64,000 bases of DNA from Bacteroidales bacterium UBA6267 (lineage in GTDB: Bacteria; Bacteroidota; Bacteroidia; Bacteroidales; UBA1556): positions 1 through 64,000 of the forward strand of contig DJVB01000024.1 in the NCBI GenBank assembly GCA_002440745.1. The letters run 5' to 3'. Shown here piece after piece: positions 26,561 through 34,465 of the stretch. The notes under the pieces were generated by a model. The model was given only the letters and a program-made list of their open reading frames with translations. It made no database searches and was not told where the DNA came from. The translations under genes and the position numbers were made by a program. The first letter of the stretch is position 1. The number at the start of each line of letters is the position of its first letter.

Positions 26561-26608
26561 TTTCAAACCAATCAAATCGTTGTATTTCAACATATCTTTG
26601 ATTTTAAA
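26555..26608 (-). pseudogene. Decayed C-terminal remnant of a second RAYT transposase
   Basis: Read on the minus strand this segment encodes YVEIQRFDWFEK followed by TAA. The intact transposase ends YNEKFLFDWIEK followed by TAA, with seven of twelve residues identical. Just upstream, the next frame reads MLKYND, resembling the IEYNE of the intact copy, so a frameshift is likely. No longer frame remains. It shares with the intact gene a REP-like copy overlapping the stop codon. Confidence 0.55.
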
Positions 26609-26705
26609 CAGAATGTGTAAATATTTAAAGAAGCAAATATAGGTTTTAATTTATTATCCAGATTATTTTTTGGCTAAAAGAGCCATCAAATTTAACAAAT
26701 GTAGA

Positions 26706-26734
26706 TTGTTACATACATTATTTTACTATTTTCG
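26706..26734 (+). promoter_or_regulatory. Promoter for the thioredoxin-like gene
   Basis: TTG (26706-26708), an 18-base spacer and TATTTTCG (26727-26734), a one-base variant of TAnnTTTG. The ATG follows 23 bases later. Confidence 0.45.
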
Positions 26735-26757
26735 CGGCCTAATTTACTAAGGATATT

Positions 26758-27090
26758 ATGACTCATTTTGAATTAAATAATTTAGAAGCTATTCAAAAGG
26801 AAATTTCTGACAATGAATCAGTTATGCTCTATTTTTACAATGACAACTGTGCTCCTTGCCTAAGTTTGCGACCAAAGATTATTGAGTTAATCGAAAACTC
26901 TTTCCCACTTATGAGGCTGATTTTCATCAATTCGATAAACAAAGAAATTCCTGCCAATTTTGGGGTTTATGACAACCCTACCCTGTTGGTTTTCTTTGAT
27001 AGGAAGGAATATATCCGAGAAAGTAAATATGTGTCGGTGGTGCAATTAGAAAAATCCATCGAAAGATATTATAGCTTAATGTTTAGTTAA
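26758..27090 (+). CDS. Thioredoxin-family protein
   Basis: A 110-residue cytoplasmic thioredoxin-fold protein with the redox motif CAPC (Cys31, Cys34) in place of the classical CGPC. YFYNDNCAPC, LIFINSINKEIPANFGVYDNPTLLVFF and the cis-proline region DNPTL are recognisable. It has no signal peptide. It probably reduces disulfides in an unidentified partner. It is a single gene whose stop overlaps the end of the convergent ABC ATPase gene by four bases. Confidence 0.88.
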   Translation: MTHFELNNLEAIQKEISDNESVMLYFYNDNCAPCLSLRPKIIELIENSFPLMRLIFINSINKEIPANFGVYDNPTLLVFFDRKEYIRESKYVSVVQLEKSIERYYSLMFS

Positions 27091-27833
27091 GCCGATTGAT
27101 AGCCTTCCCCAAATGTTCTCTCAAATAAACCCGATTCAACTCCTTGTTGAAAGGTTATTTCTTGCAAATTTCCGGATTCATCGAACAACCAAATAATATC
27201 CGCATATTTTTTCACCATCCCCAAATCGTGGCTCGAATAAATAATTGTTTTTCCTTGATCTTCTGTTAATTGCTTCAACAAATTGATAATCATAGCTTTA
27301 TTAGGAATGTCTAAATGGGAAGCTGGTTCGTCTAAGAAAATCAGTTTCGTTTCTTGAGCAATGGCACGCGCAATTAAACTCCGTTGAAGTTCGCCATCGC
27401 TAAGTGTATAGAGGTGCCTTGTTTTAAACTCCGTCATTCCCACAAGGGCTAATGCTTCATCGATTCTCTGCAAATCCTCCAATCTGAGGCGACCAAACCA
27501 CCCTGTGTGCGGATAACGACCATAACCAACAAGCTCTTTTACAGTCATTTCCGGTGCATTGATATGATCGGTAAGCACTACGGCTAAAAGTCGTGATAAA
27601 TCTTCGCGCGAGTATTTTTGGATTTCTTTCCCCTCAATTTCAATACTACCTTTCAACGCTTTTGCCAAACCGGTTAAGGTTCGCATCAGCGTTGACTTTC
27701 CGCTGCCATTTACCCCCATTAATGCGACCATTTTGGCAGGCTGCAATCTTAAATTTATCGAAGAACAAAGCACCTTGCCTTGATAGCCGATTTGTAAATC
27801 GTTAGTGGTCAGTATGTTGTTTTGTTCAGTCAC
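27087..27833 (-). CDS. ABC transporter ATPase, FecE/BtuD/FhuC type
   Basis: A 248-residue ATPase energising import of an iron siderophore, heme or cobalamin. Walker A is GVNGSGKST (residues 40-48). The signature is LSDGELQRSLIARA, where most members have LSGGE, and Walker B plus D-loop is LIFLDEPASHLD. The switch histidine is in IYSSHD. It lies three bases after the permease gene on the same strand and is last in the block running from the substrate-binding protein. The LSDGE form occurs in other Bacteroidota members of the family. Confidence 0.92.
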   Translation of the reverse strand: MTEQNNILTTNDLQIGYQGKVLCSSINLRLQPAKMVALMGVNGSGKSTLMRTLTGLAKALKGSIEIEGKEIQKYSREDLSRLLAVVLTDHINAPEMTVKELVGYGRYPHTGWFGRLRLEDLQRIDEALALVGMTEFKTRHLYTLSDGELQRSLIARAIAQETKLIFLDEPASHLDIPNKAMIINLLKQLTEDQGKTIIYSSHDLGMVKKYADIIWLFDESGNLQEITFQQGVESGLFERTFGEGYQSA

Positions 27834-27836
27834 AGT

Positions 27837-28862
27837 TTAAAAATTTGAAGCGTAAAGTCGTTTGTTTTTAACGATTATCCAAATAATTATTGGAGCACCA
27901 ATCAGGGAAGTCACTGAGTTTATCGGTAGGGCAATATTTGTTCCTGGTAGTTGCGAGATGATATCGCAAGCTAAAAGTAGTGAAGCTCCGGTGAAAATTG
28001 AACCTGAAATAACTACAAAATGGTTGTTGGTTTTAAACAGATTCCGAACAAGATGGGGCACGGCAACACCAATGAATGCAATCGGTCCTGCAAAAGCAGT
28101 AATCACCCCAGCAACTAAGCCGGTGATAAGGATAATCGCATAACGTATCCTCTTGAGATTGACTCCAAGAAGTTGGGCGTTATTATCACCTAAAAGCAAG
28201 ATATTCAACGATTTCTGAATGGATAAGGACCAAATCAAACCTATGCTGACAACCGGAATGAGAAAATACAAATCTCCAATTTCGACAGCTGTCAAGCTAC
28301 CAAAAGTCCAAACAATATAGTTTTGTAGCAATTCGGGCGATGTAAAATATTGAATTATCCCCACAATAGAGGAAGTGAGACCGGCAATCATAATCCCGAT
28401 AATAAGCAAAGAAACCGAATCATGCACACGAATGGCAATGAATAAAACCAAAAACATTACAGCCAATGCTCCAACAATTGCCGTTAAAGCCAAGCCAAAT
28501 CCACTAAAAAGTAAAAAACTCAAGCCTGTACCTCCCAACATCACCATCAAAGCCACCATAAGACTTGCGCCACTACTGACTCCAAGTACATAAGGGCCGG
28601 CAAGAGGGTTTCGAAACAAACTTTGCATCAACACACCGCTGACCGATAAACCTGCACCAATAAACAAGGCTGCAAGAGCCCGTGGAAGACGCAAACGAAA
28701 AATTATATAGGAGTGAATGGATTCTTCCTCTTGACCAAATAAAATGGATAAAACCTTTACCGGACTAATATCTGCAGAGCCAGTTATAAGGTCGGCAACG
28801 AAGAAACTCAGCATTAAAATAGCTAAAGCCACAAAAATCCATATCGTTTTAATTCGACTCAA
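27837..28862 (-). CDS. FecCD/BtuC-type ABC permease
   Basis: A 341-residue inner-membrane permease with about ten helices. Family hallmarks are FRLPRALAALFIGAGLSVSGVLMQSLFRNPLA-type segments near residues 50-90, PYVLGVSSGAS and GPIAFIGVAVPHLVR near 262-276. It pairs with the ATPase downstream and the binding protein upstream, whose gene it overlaps by 14 bases. The substrate class is iron-siderophore, heme or cobalamin; the sequence does not decide which. Confidence 0.93.
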   Translation of the reverse strand: MSRIKTIWIFVALAILMLSFFVADLITGSADISPVKVLSILFGQEEESIHSYIIFRLRLPRALAALFIGAGLSVSGVLMQSLFRNPLAGPYVLGVSSGASLMVALMVMLGGTGLSFLLFSGFGLALTAIVGALAVMFLVLFIAIRVHDSVSLLIIGIMIAGLTSSIVGIIQYFTSPELLQNYIVWTFGSLTAVEIGDLYFLIPVVSIGLIWSLSIQKSLNILLLGDNNAQLLGVNLKRIRYAIILITGLVAGVITAFAGPIAFIGVAVPHLVRNLFKTNNHFVVISGSIFTGASLLLACDIISQLPGTNIALPINSVTSLIGAPIIIWIIVKNKRLYASNF

Positions 28863-29958
28863 TTTCCAAATTTTGATAAAATATTAACGGCTGATTCACA
28901 AGGTTTGGATAACAAATCTTTACTATATCCTGCAAAACTAAATCAGGCCTGCAAACCCCTGTTTCCCAATAGCCATTTGCAATTCCCTTTGAAAGGCCAA
29001 AATTATTAAAAACCTTACCCTCTTTTACAGATTTAAACTCCTTTAATCGGCTATCGGTTGAAAGCATTTCCGCAAAACTTCTCCAAGGAGCTTCTAACCA
29101 AATATCATCTTGATTATGAGCTACTAAAACCTGCTCTAAAGATAAAGGCAGCGAACCTGTTTCGGAATTCTCAAACCAGTTGTAATCCGCACCGGCATCA
29201 CGAACCATTTGAGCCTTATAGCTCCGGCCTCCAGGCATATACCATGTACCATTATAATCGCTTCCAAACATAATTCTTTTGCGCTGCACTTCCTTTGATG
29301 CTCTCAACTTCAACTCATTATAACGATTTTCGATTTCCAAAAAAATAGAATCCGCCAAAGTCGTTTTGTTATAAAGAAGACCCAAAACTTTAATCCACTC
29401 CGCTCGTCCCAAAGGATGCGTCTCAAGCCAACCAAAATTCATAATTGCCGGAATGCCAATATTTTCCAACTCCTCTGAGGCCGGATTATAAGCGGTAGTA
29501 AAAATAATATCCGGTGAACTCAAAATAAGCTTCTCTGTGTCGTAATTGATTGCCAATCCAATATCAGCAATTAGACCTTCGTGAATCATCTTAGTCACGA
29601 TTGAATCATAAATACGGTCCACATCCGTAATAGCTGCAATGCTTCCATATTCATTTAATAAACTAATAAAGCCTATATAATCAAGAGAATGAATAGAAAC
29701 TTTAGCCACAGGAACTACAATCCTTGATTTAGTATTTTTAAGCTGGGTTGTAGAATGAGGATAGACTTCAAATTGCTGCAAGACCTTGCCCTCCTCCCAG
29801 GGGTTGAGAATTTGAAGAATTTTAATGCTGTCTTGTTCATTTATTCGGAAAAAACGAGCATAAGAATTTTTGTATGGTTTTGAAATTGTCACACTGTTTT
29901 CCTTCCTTGCGCAAGAAAAAAGCAGAAATGAAACACAGATCAAAACAATAACTCTCAT
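28849..29958 (-). CDS. Periplasmic substrate-binding lipoprotein of the FecCD-type importer
   Basis: A 369-residue lipoprotein with a lipobox ending LLFSC at residue 16. Two lobes of the helical-backbone (TroA/BtuF class III) fold are visible. VVVPVAKVSIHSLDYIGFISLLN and ILSSPDIIFTTAYNP belong to the first, and RIMFGSDYNGTWYMPGG and DIWLEAPWRS to the second. There is no TonB-dependent receptor gene next to it, which usually would show whether the cargo is iron, heme or cobalamin. It overlaps the permease and follows folC by 34 bases. Confidence 0.9.
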   Translation of the reverse strand: MRVIVLICVSFLLFSCARKENSVTISKPYKNSYARFFRINEQDSIKILQILNPWEEGKVLQQFEVYPHSTTQLKNTKSRIVVPVAKVSIHSLDYIGFISLLNEYGSIAAITDVDRIYDSIVTKMIHEGLIADIGLAINYDTEKLILSSPDIIFTTAYNPASEELENIGIPAIMNFGWLETHPLGRAEWIKVLGLLYNKTTLADSIFLEIENRYNELKLRASKEVQRKRIMFGSDYNGTWYMPGGRSYKAQMVRDAGADYNWFENSETGSLPLSLEQVLVAHNQDDIWLEAPWRSFAEMLSTDSRLKEFKSVKEGKVFNNFGLSKGIANGYWETGVCRPDLVLQDIVKICYPNLVNQPLIFYQNLEIESN

Positions 29959-29992
29959 AAAATGAATAAATTAGCAAGTAAAAACACTTAAA

Positions 29993-31291
29993 CTAAACCA
30001 CTTCCGCAACTACAAAAGTACTTCCACCAATAAATACTAAATCTTGTGCCGTTGCCGATTCTTTAGCTGCGATTAGAGCCGAACCGACAGAGTCGTAAGT
30101 TGCTCCTATTAAACCATAAGCAGATGCTTTGGATGCCAATATTTCGGCGTCTAAACCTCGTGGAATATTGGGTTTGCAAAAATAATAAATAGCATCTCTG
30201 TCGAAATATTTTAAAACAGAATCCAATTCTTTGTCGTTAACCATACCTATAACTATATGAAGCTGAGCATATTTCATTTCTTTCAACTGCTTCATTGTCC
30301 GAGCTATTCCATCTTCATTATGACCTGTATCACAGATAATGATAGGATTTTGACCAAGTATTTGCCAGCGTCCTGAAAAATTTGTGTTAACCACCACATT
30401 TTCGATTCCGGCCAAGATTAGCTGAGGGGAAATTTTTTCATAGATTTCTAAAGTGTTAAAAACCTGAATCAAAGCAATAGCAGTTCGAATATTCTCCACC
30501 TGATAGGAACCAAGGAGTGGACTTTTACCCATATAATCTTGATTTTCAAAACTAAAAGAGAATTTGCCAGTCTGATTGAAATTATCGGTACGGTATGAAA
30601 TCAAATCTTCAGCAAAAGATATTTTTGTTTCCACTTCAAGAGCTTTGCCCTCAAAAACTTCAGAAGTTTCATCTTGGCTTCGACCAATAATAACAGGAGT
30701 GTGTTTTTTGAAAATCCCGGCTTTTTCCCAAGCAATCTTTTGAATCGTATCCCCCAGAAACTGTTTATGATCAAAACTGATATTAGTAACTGCCGAAAGA
30801 ATAGACCTCACGATATTTGTGGAATCAAGCCGTCCTCCCATACCAACTTCAATCACCGCAATATCAATATTTTGACTAGCAAAATACAGCATTCCCATTA
30901 TAAAACTCAATTCAAAAAAGGAAGGAGAGATTTCTTTAATTTCCTTCTGCAAAGGTCCATTTTGAATCTGTTTCACAAAATCAATCACAAAAGATTCAGG
31001 CATCAACTGACCATTGATTCGGAATCGCTCCCTAAAATCGGTCAAATGAGGGGAAGTAAAAAGAGCAGTGCGTAATCCTGCCTCTTGCAAAATGCTGGCA
31101 GTCAGATGCGAAACAGAGCCTTTTCCGTTTGTACCGGCAATGTGAATGGACGGAAACTGTAGCTCAGGATTGCCAAAAAGTTTGGCCAACTCAATAGTAT
31201 TGCGCAAATCTGCTTTGTAGGCAGCAGCCCCAACCCTTTGAAACATCGGAAGTTGCTCTTGCAAATAGGTAACAGCTTCGTTATAGTTCAT
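29993..31291 (-). CDS. folC: Bifunctional dihydrofolate synthase / folylpolyglutamate synthase
   Basis: A 432-residue cytoplasmic ATP-dependent ligase that adds glutamate to dihydropteroate and then extends folates with further glutamates. The Mur-ligase-like P-loop is HIAGTNGKGSVSH near residues 50-62, with TSPHLTDFRERFRI near 79-92. IAVIEVGMGGRLDSTN near 143-158 and the C-terminal ICDTGHNEDGI complete the domains. A second folate gene, folP, is at 43 kb. Its start overlaps the end of the sugar-kinase gene by 11 bases. Confidence 0.96.
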   Translation of the reverse strand: MNYNEAVTYLQEQLPMFQRVGAAAYKADLRNTIELAKLFGNPELQFPSIHIAGTNGKGSVSHLTASILQEAGLRTALFTSPHLTDFRERFRINGQLMPESFVIDFVKQIQNGPLQKEIKEISPSFFELSFIMGMLYFASQNIDIAVIEVGMGGRLDSTNIVRSILSAVTNISFDHKQFLGDTIQKIAWEKAGIFKKHTPVIIGRSQDETSEVFEGKALEVETKISFAEDLISYRTDNFNQTGKFSFSFENQDYMGKSPLLGSYQVENIRTAIALIQVFNTLEIYEKISPQLILAGIENVVVNTNFSGRWQILGQNPIIICDTGHNEDGIARTMKQLKEMKYAQLHIVIGMVNDKELDSVLKYFDRDAIYYFCKPNIPRGLDAEILASKASAYGLIGATYDSVGSALIAAKESATAQDLVFIGGSTFVVAEVV

Positions 31292-32120
31292 TTAAGTGAA
31301 ATTTAGCAATATCCTCCATAGGCGACTGTACTATTCTTCCTATTTCGTATCCATATTTCGCTGCAGATACTTTCAGAAAATCGGCAAAATAATAAGAAAT
31401 AGAACCCACCAAACCAACACTATAATTAGTTGGCATTAAATTATTTATATAGTTATACTTAAAGTAATTATCAAACTGATTTTGACAGATCATTTGCAGC
31501 AGTTCGTCTTGAATATTATCTTTAATAAATGGAACAAAAGAAGCCAAAAATCTATTTGGAAAGGGCTTGGAATAGAGTTGATTTTTAACAAAGTCAGGTG
31601 ACATATCATACTGATTTTGCATTTTTTCACGAAGCGATTCGGACAATTCTTTGTAGAAAAAAGCCCTCAATAGTTCTCGCCCTAATGATGCTCCACTTCC
31701 ATCCTCCCCTAATTGATATCCCATTGAAGAAACCCCTCTAACAATTTCTTTTCCATCGAATAGCACCGTATTACTTCCGGTTCCTAAGATGCTCGCAATT
31801 CCTGCTGATTTTCCAAATAGAGCCCGAGCCGCACCCAAGATATCAGAATAAACCTCAATATTTGACTTATCGAAGCGCAATCTTAGCTGAAGGATCATTC
31901 TATCTTTTTGGGCTTCAGAGCAGCCACTTCCATAGAAAAAAATGTTGTGAATTTCTATTTCGGAATCAATTTCAATCTCATGCAAAACAGATTGCATAAG
32001 CTCATTGGAAACATGATACGGATTTAAACCGATTGTTTGCAATTTAAGCATTGGATTTCCTTGATAATCCATTAATAACCAATCTGTTTTGGTGCTTCCG
32101 CTATCTGCAATTAAAATCAT
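31281..32120 (-). CDS. BadF/BcrA-type kinase (GlcNAc or MurNAc kinase-like)
   Basis: About 279 residues with the ASKHA kinase fold: the phosphate-1 loop MILIADSGSTKTDW at the N-terminus, the phosphate-2 region ASILGTGSNTVLFDG near 120, and GYQLGEDGSGASLGRELL near 136-153. These are characteristic of the BadF/BadG/BcrA family, whose single-protein members phosphorylate N-acetylglucosamine or N-acetylmuramic acid. The ATG at 32120 is preferred to one six codons upstream because it starts right at the first strand and abuts the rnz stop. A role in peptidoglycan sugar recycling is inferred; a NamZ-type muramidase is encoded at 56.7 kb. Confidence 0.85.
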   Translation of the reverse strand: MILIADSGSTKTDWLLMDYQGNPMLKLQTIGLNPYHVSNELMQSVLHEIEIDSEIEIHNIFFYGSGCSEAQKDRMILQLRLRFDKSNIEVYSDILGAARALFGKSAGIASILGTGSNTVLFDGKEIVRGVSSMGYQLGEDGSGASLGRELLRAFFYKELSESLREKMQNQYDMSPDFVKNQLYSKPFPNRFLASFVPFIKDNIQDELLQMICQNQFDNYFKYNYINNLMPTNYSVGLVGSISYYFADFLKVSAAKYGYEIGRIVQSPMEDIAKFHLNEL

Positions 32121-32121
32121 A

Positions 32122-33030
32122 TTAAAACTCAATTTCAAGTCCGTCTTGGGCGACTATTGTGTTGGGAAATATTTGCTGTGCTTCAACTTTTAAATGATCG
32201 ACATTTTTGTATCGGGATGAAAAATGGCCAATCAATAATTGGGATACTTCTGCCATCAATGCGATTTTTGCCGCTTGAGCAGCTGTAGAGTGCTTCTTCT
32301 TTGACGCTTCTTTTTCCAATTCATTGCCAAAAGTTGCCTCATGATATAGTAAATCAACCTTTAAAATATTCTTAGCCAACGATTCAACAAACGCTGTATC
32401 AGACATATAGGCAAACTTTTTTATGAAGGGATCATTGGTGATTTCAGAATTTGGAAAGACAAGACCATTCGAGTCGATAAAGTCATCGCCTGCCTGAATT
32501 TTCTGACGCCATTTGAAGGAAACTGCATTAGACTCCAAAAAATCCGGAAGCAAGCTGCGATTCAAATTTACCTGTTCAATAAGATAGCCATAAGTCGAAA
32601 TACCGTGATGCAGTGGAAAAGCATAAATCGTAAAATCCTTTGCTCTAATAATTGGAGTTTTTGTTTGAGTCGAAATTTCAATAAAGTCAATCTCAAAAAC
32701 AGGTTCTTTGTTGACCATATCTAAAACGTTATAAACCAATGTCTTTAATCCGGGAGGAGAAATGATTGTCAGAGGTTTTTGACGATTCAACATGATAAAA
32801 GTATTTATCAATCCAAAGATACCAAAAAAGTGATCGCCATGTAGGTGAGAAATTAAGATGTAGTCTATACGGGAACGTTTGACCCCAAATTTTTTCAGTT
32901 GAAATTGAGTGCCTTCACCACAATCGAATAAAATTATGGAACTGTTTACATCAAGAGCTTGCGCGCTCAACATTCGATTCTCAGTCGGTAGCGCAGAACT
33001 TGACCCTAAAACAGTTAATTTCCAGTGCAT
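32122..33030 (-). CDS. rnz: Ribonuclease Z
   Basis: A 302-residue metallo-beta-lactamase-fold endonuclease that cuts the 3-prime trailer from tRNA precursors. The zinc motif SHLHGDH (His62, His64, Asp66, His67) is intact, as are FPLHHGISTYGYLIE, the AYMSDT segment and LLYHEATF. The C-terminal histidine is in LLIGHFSSRY. Length is normal for the short form. Its ATG overlaps the stop codon of the upstream T9SS cargo gene in a TAATG arrangement, an unusual coupling of a secreted protein with a tRNA enzyme. Confidence 0.96.
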   Translation of the reverse strand: MHWKLTVLGSSSALPTENRMLSAQALDVNSSIILFDCGEGTQFQLKKFGVKRSRIDYILISHLHGDHFFGIFGLINTFIMLNRQKPLTIISPPGLKTLVYNVLDMVNKEPVFEIDFIEISTQTKTPIIRAKDFTIYAFPLHHGISTYGYLIEQVNLNRSLLPDFLESNAVSFKWRQKIQAGDDFIDSNGLVFPNSEITNDPFIKKFAYMSDTAFVESLAKNILKVDLLYHEATFGNELEKEASKKKHSTAAQAAKIALMAEVSQLLIGHFSSRYKNVDHLKVEAQQIFPNTIVAQDGLEIEF

Positions 33031-33764
33031 TATCTTATCATCATGCGTTTCACAATGGTTGAAGAACCATTAGAAATTTTATAAAAATACACTCCGGCAG
33101 GAAGTCCGCTACGATTAAAAATCAAAACATTATATCCTTTGATACCATTCTCTTCTTGTGCAAAAACTCGTGAGCCAGCCATATTGAAAACCTCAAAATT
33201 AACCTGTGAAGGAACAGGTAAATAATATGTTATAGAAGTATTGATTTCCACAGGATTAGGCATATTTTGAGTAACAGAAAACTCGTTTTTAGTAATTTCT
33301 TCAACAGCCACATGAGTTGAGTCAAGTACATGAAGCTTAAATTTCTGATTTACAGGAACCGGAGTTGTAAGATTGGCAACATAACCGTCAATTTGCACAA
33401 CACAATTATAAGTGCCTACATCGGCCATTGTTGGATTGCCTTGAATTACAATACATCCGAAAGAGTTTGCCGGCCAAAAATTATTGGAGGAATTAGTTAT
33501 ATAGTTGAATCCTGTTGGCAATCCGGTAATTGAAATCAATCCGGCAGAATCAATTGGAATTGGGATGCCATTTATAGTATATGTTTGAGGAATGCTCACA
33601 TGAACGGTTATATCATAAGCTTGGGTAGCAACGGCAGGCGGTAACCCTTGTGAAGTATCAGGCACGGTAAGTTGTGGACCGGCAAAAGGCACAGGAGTAC
33701 ATTGTGAAAATGCTACGTTTAAACCAAAAACGGTAAAACTTAAAAATAATAATAATTTTTTCAT
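33030..33764 (-). CDS. Secreted protein with T9SS type A sorting domain
   Basis: A 244-residue exported protein, started at the ATG at 33764 (MKKLLLFLSF..., signal peptide cut after AFSQ). An upstream ATG ten codons earlier would spoil the signal. The middle part is Pro/Thr-rich and Ig-like, with no recognised domain. The C-terminal 75 residues are a T9SS type A sorting signal: NMPNPVEINTSITYYLP, VFNMAGSRVF and GLPAGVYFYKISNGSSTIVKRMMIR-like ending. It should be carried across the outer membrane by the type IX system. It heads the minus-strand block that continues into rnz. Confidence 0.88.
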   Translation of the reverse strand: MKKLLLFLSFTVFGLNVAFSQCTPVPFAGPQLTVPDTSQGLPPAVATQAYDITVHVSIPQTYTINGIPIPIDSAGLISITGLPTGFNYITNSSNNFWPANSFGCIVIQGNPTMADVGTYNCVVQIDGYVANLTTPVPVNQKFKLHVLDSTHVAVEEITKNEFSVTQNMPNPVEINTSITYYLPVPSQVNFEVFNMAGSRVFAQEENGIKGYNVLIFNRSGLPAGVYFYKISNGSSTIVKRMMIR

Positions 33765-33908
33765 GAAAATATAGTTTAAAAAATTAAATATCAATTATTT
33801 ACGGTTACAATAATAAAAATCAAAACGTTAAGAACCAATTTAAATATTGGTTAAAGATTTTGAAAAATAGTTAGACAAAAATAGGAAAAAAGGTTGTTCA
33901 AAATACTG

Positions 33909-34238
33909 CTATTCCTTTTTTAATTGCTCGAAATCATCACCAATAAGAATAAAGATATCTTCGTTATCCTTCTTCATTAAATACTCTTCACGGGCATATC
34001 GTTCAAGATTACCAGTCTGAGAAGCCAAATCCTTCAAAGCAATACTATCTTTCTCTATTTCAGTAAGATAAAAGTCGCGTTCAGTTTTCATTTTCTTCAA
34101 TTGCCGCGACATTTTCACCTGACTTGATATATTATTGACATCAAATATTAGGGTATAGATCAAAAAAATGACCGTTGCAATGACGTATTTATTATAAAGT
34201 ATTTTCGGAATTCTTCGAAAAAATCTCATGGTTTTCAA
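33909..34238 (-). CDS. Septum formation initiator (FtsB/DivIC-like)
   Basis: A 109-residue bitopic membrane protein: a short basic cytoplasmic N-terminus, one membrane helix (about residues 17-32), then a periplasmic coiled coil (QLKKMKTERDFYLTEIEKDSI) and a YAREEYLMKKDNEDIFIL tail typical of the FtsB/DivIC family. It would join FtsL and FtsQ homologues at the division site. An ATG three codons in (34229) is an alternative start. A TAnnTTTG box lies 24 bases upstream. Confidence 0.85.
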   Translation of the reverse strand: MKTMRFFRRIPKILYNKYVIATVIFLIYTLIFDVNNISSQVKMSRQLKKMKTERDFYLTEIEKDSIALKDLASQTGNLERYAREEYLMKKDNEDIFILIGDDFEQLKKE

Positions 34239-34261
34239 GCGATTTAATAAAATATCAAAAG

Positions 34262-34269
34262 CAAAGATA
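34262..34269 (-). promoter_or_regulatory. -7 promoter box (TATCTTTG) for the FtsB/DivIC-like gene
   Basis: An exact TAnnTTTG match on the minus strand, 23 bases upstream of the ATG. Confidence 0.5.
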
Positions 34270-34329
34270 TTTATGAAAACTTAAAGGAAATGCCTTAATC
34301 ATATTACTTATTCACCTCTTTATGTTAGC

Positions 34330-34346
34330 AATGTCCCCCATTGGGG
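34330..34346. repeat. Isolated palindrome related to the REP-like elements
   Basis: AATGTC-CCCC-ATT-GGGG has the same AATGTC flank and 4-bp CCCC/GGGG stem as the REP-like copies at 26.3 kb (AATGTCA-CCCC-TTC-GGGG). It lies alone in the intergenic region between two divergent genes. Confidence 0.45.
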
Positions 34347-34441
34347 AAAGCCTGCGTGCAAAATATAATCCGATTGGAATATTCAAAATTTCAATTCCCA
34401 AATCTCTTCATTTTCCATATTTCTAACGAATGAAAAACACC

Positions 34442-34449
34442 TATTTTTG
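34442..34449 (+). promoter_or_regulatory. -7 promoter box (TATTTTTG) for the LolC/E-like gene
   Basis: An exact TAnnTTTG match. It lies downstream of an in-frame ATG at 34430, so that ATG would not be in the transcript; this favours the TTG start at 34466. Confidence 0.5.
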
Positions 34450-34465
34450 CCGCAAACTTGACAAT

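Noticed and set aside
26288..26757. CRISPR array
   Set aside because: The repeated palindromes alternate in orientation and have irregular spacing (about 30 to 75 bases), with no cas genes nearby. They fit REP-like elements associated with the transposase.
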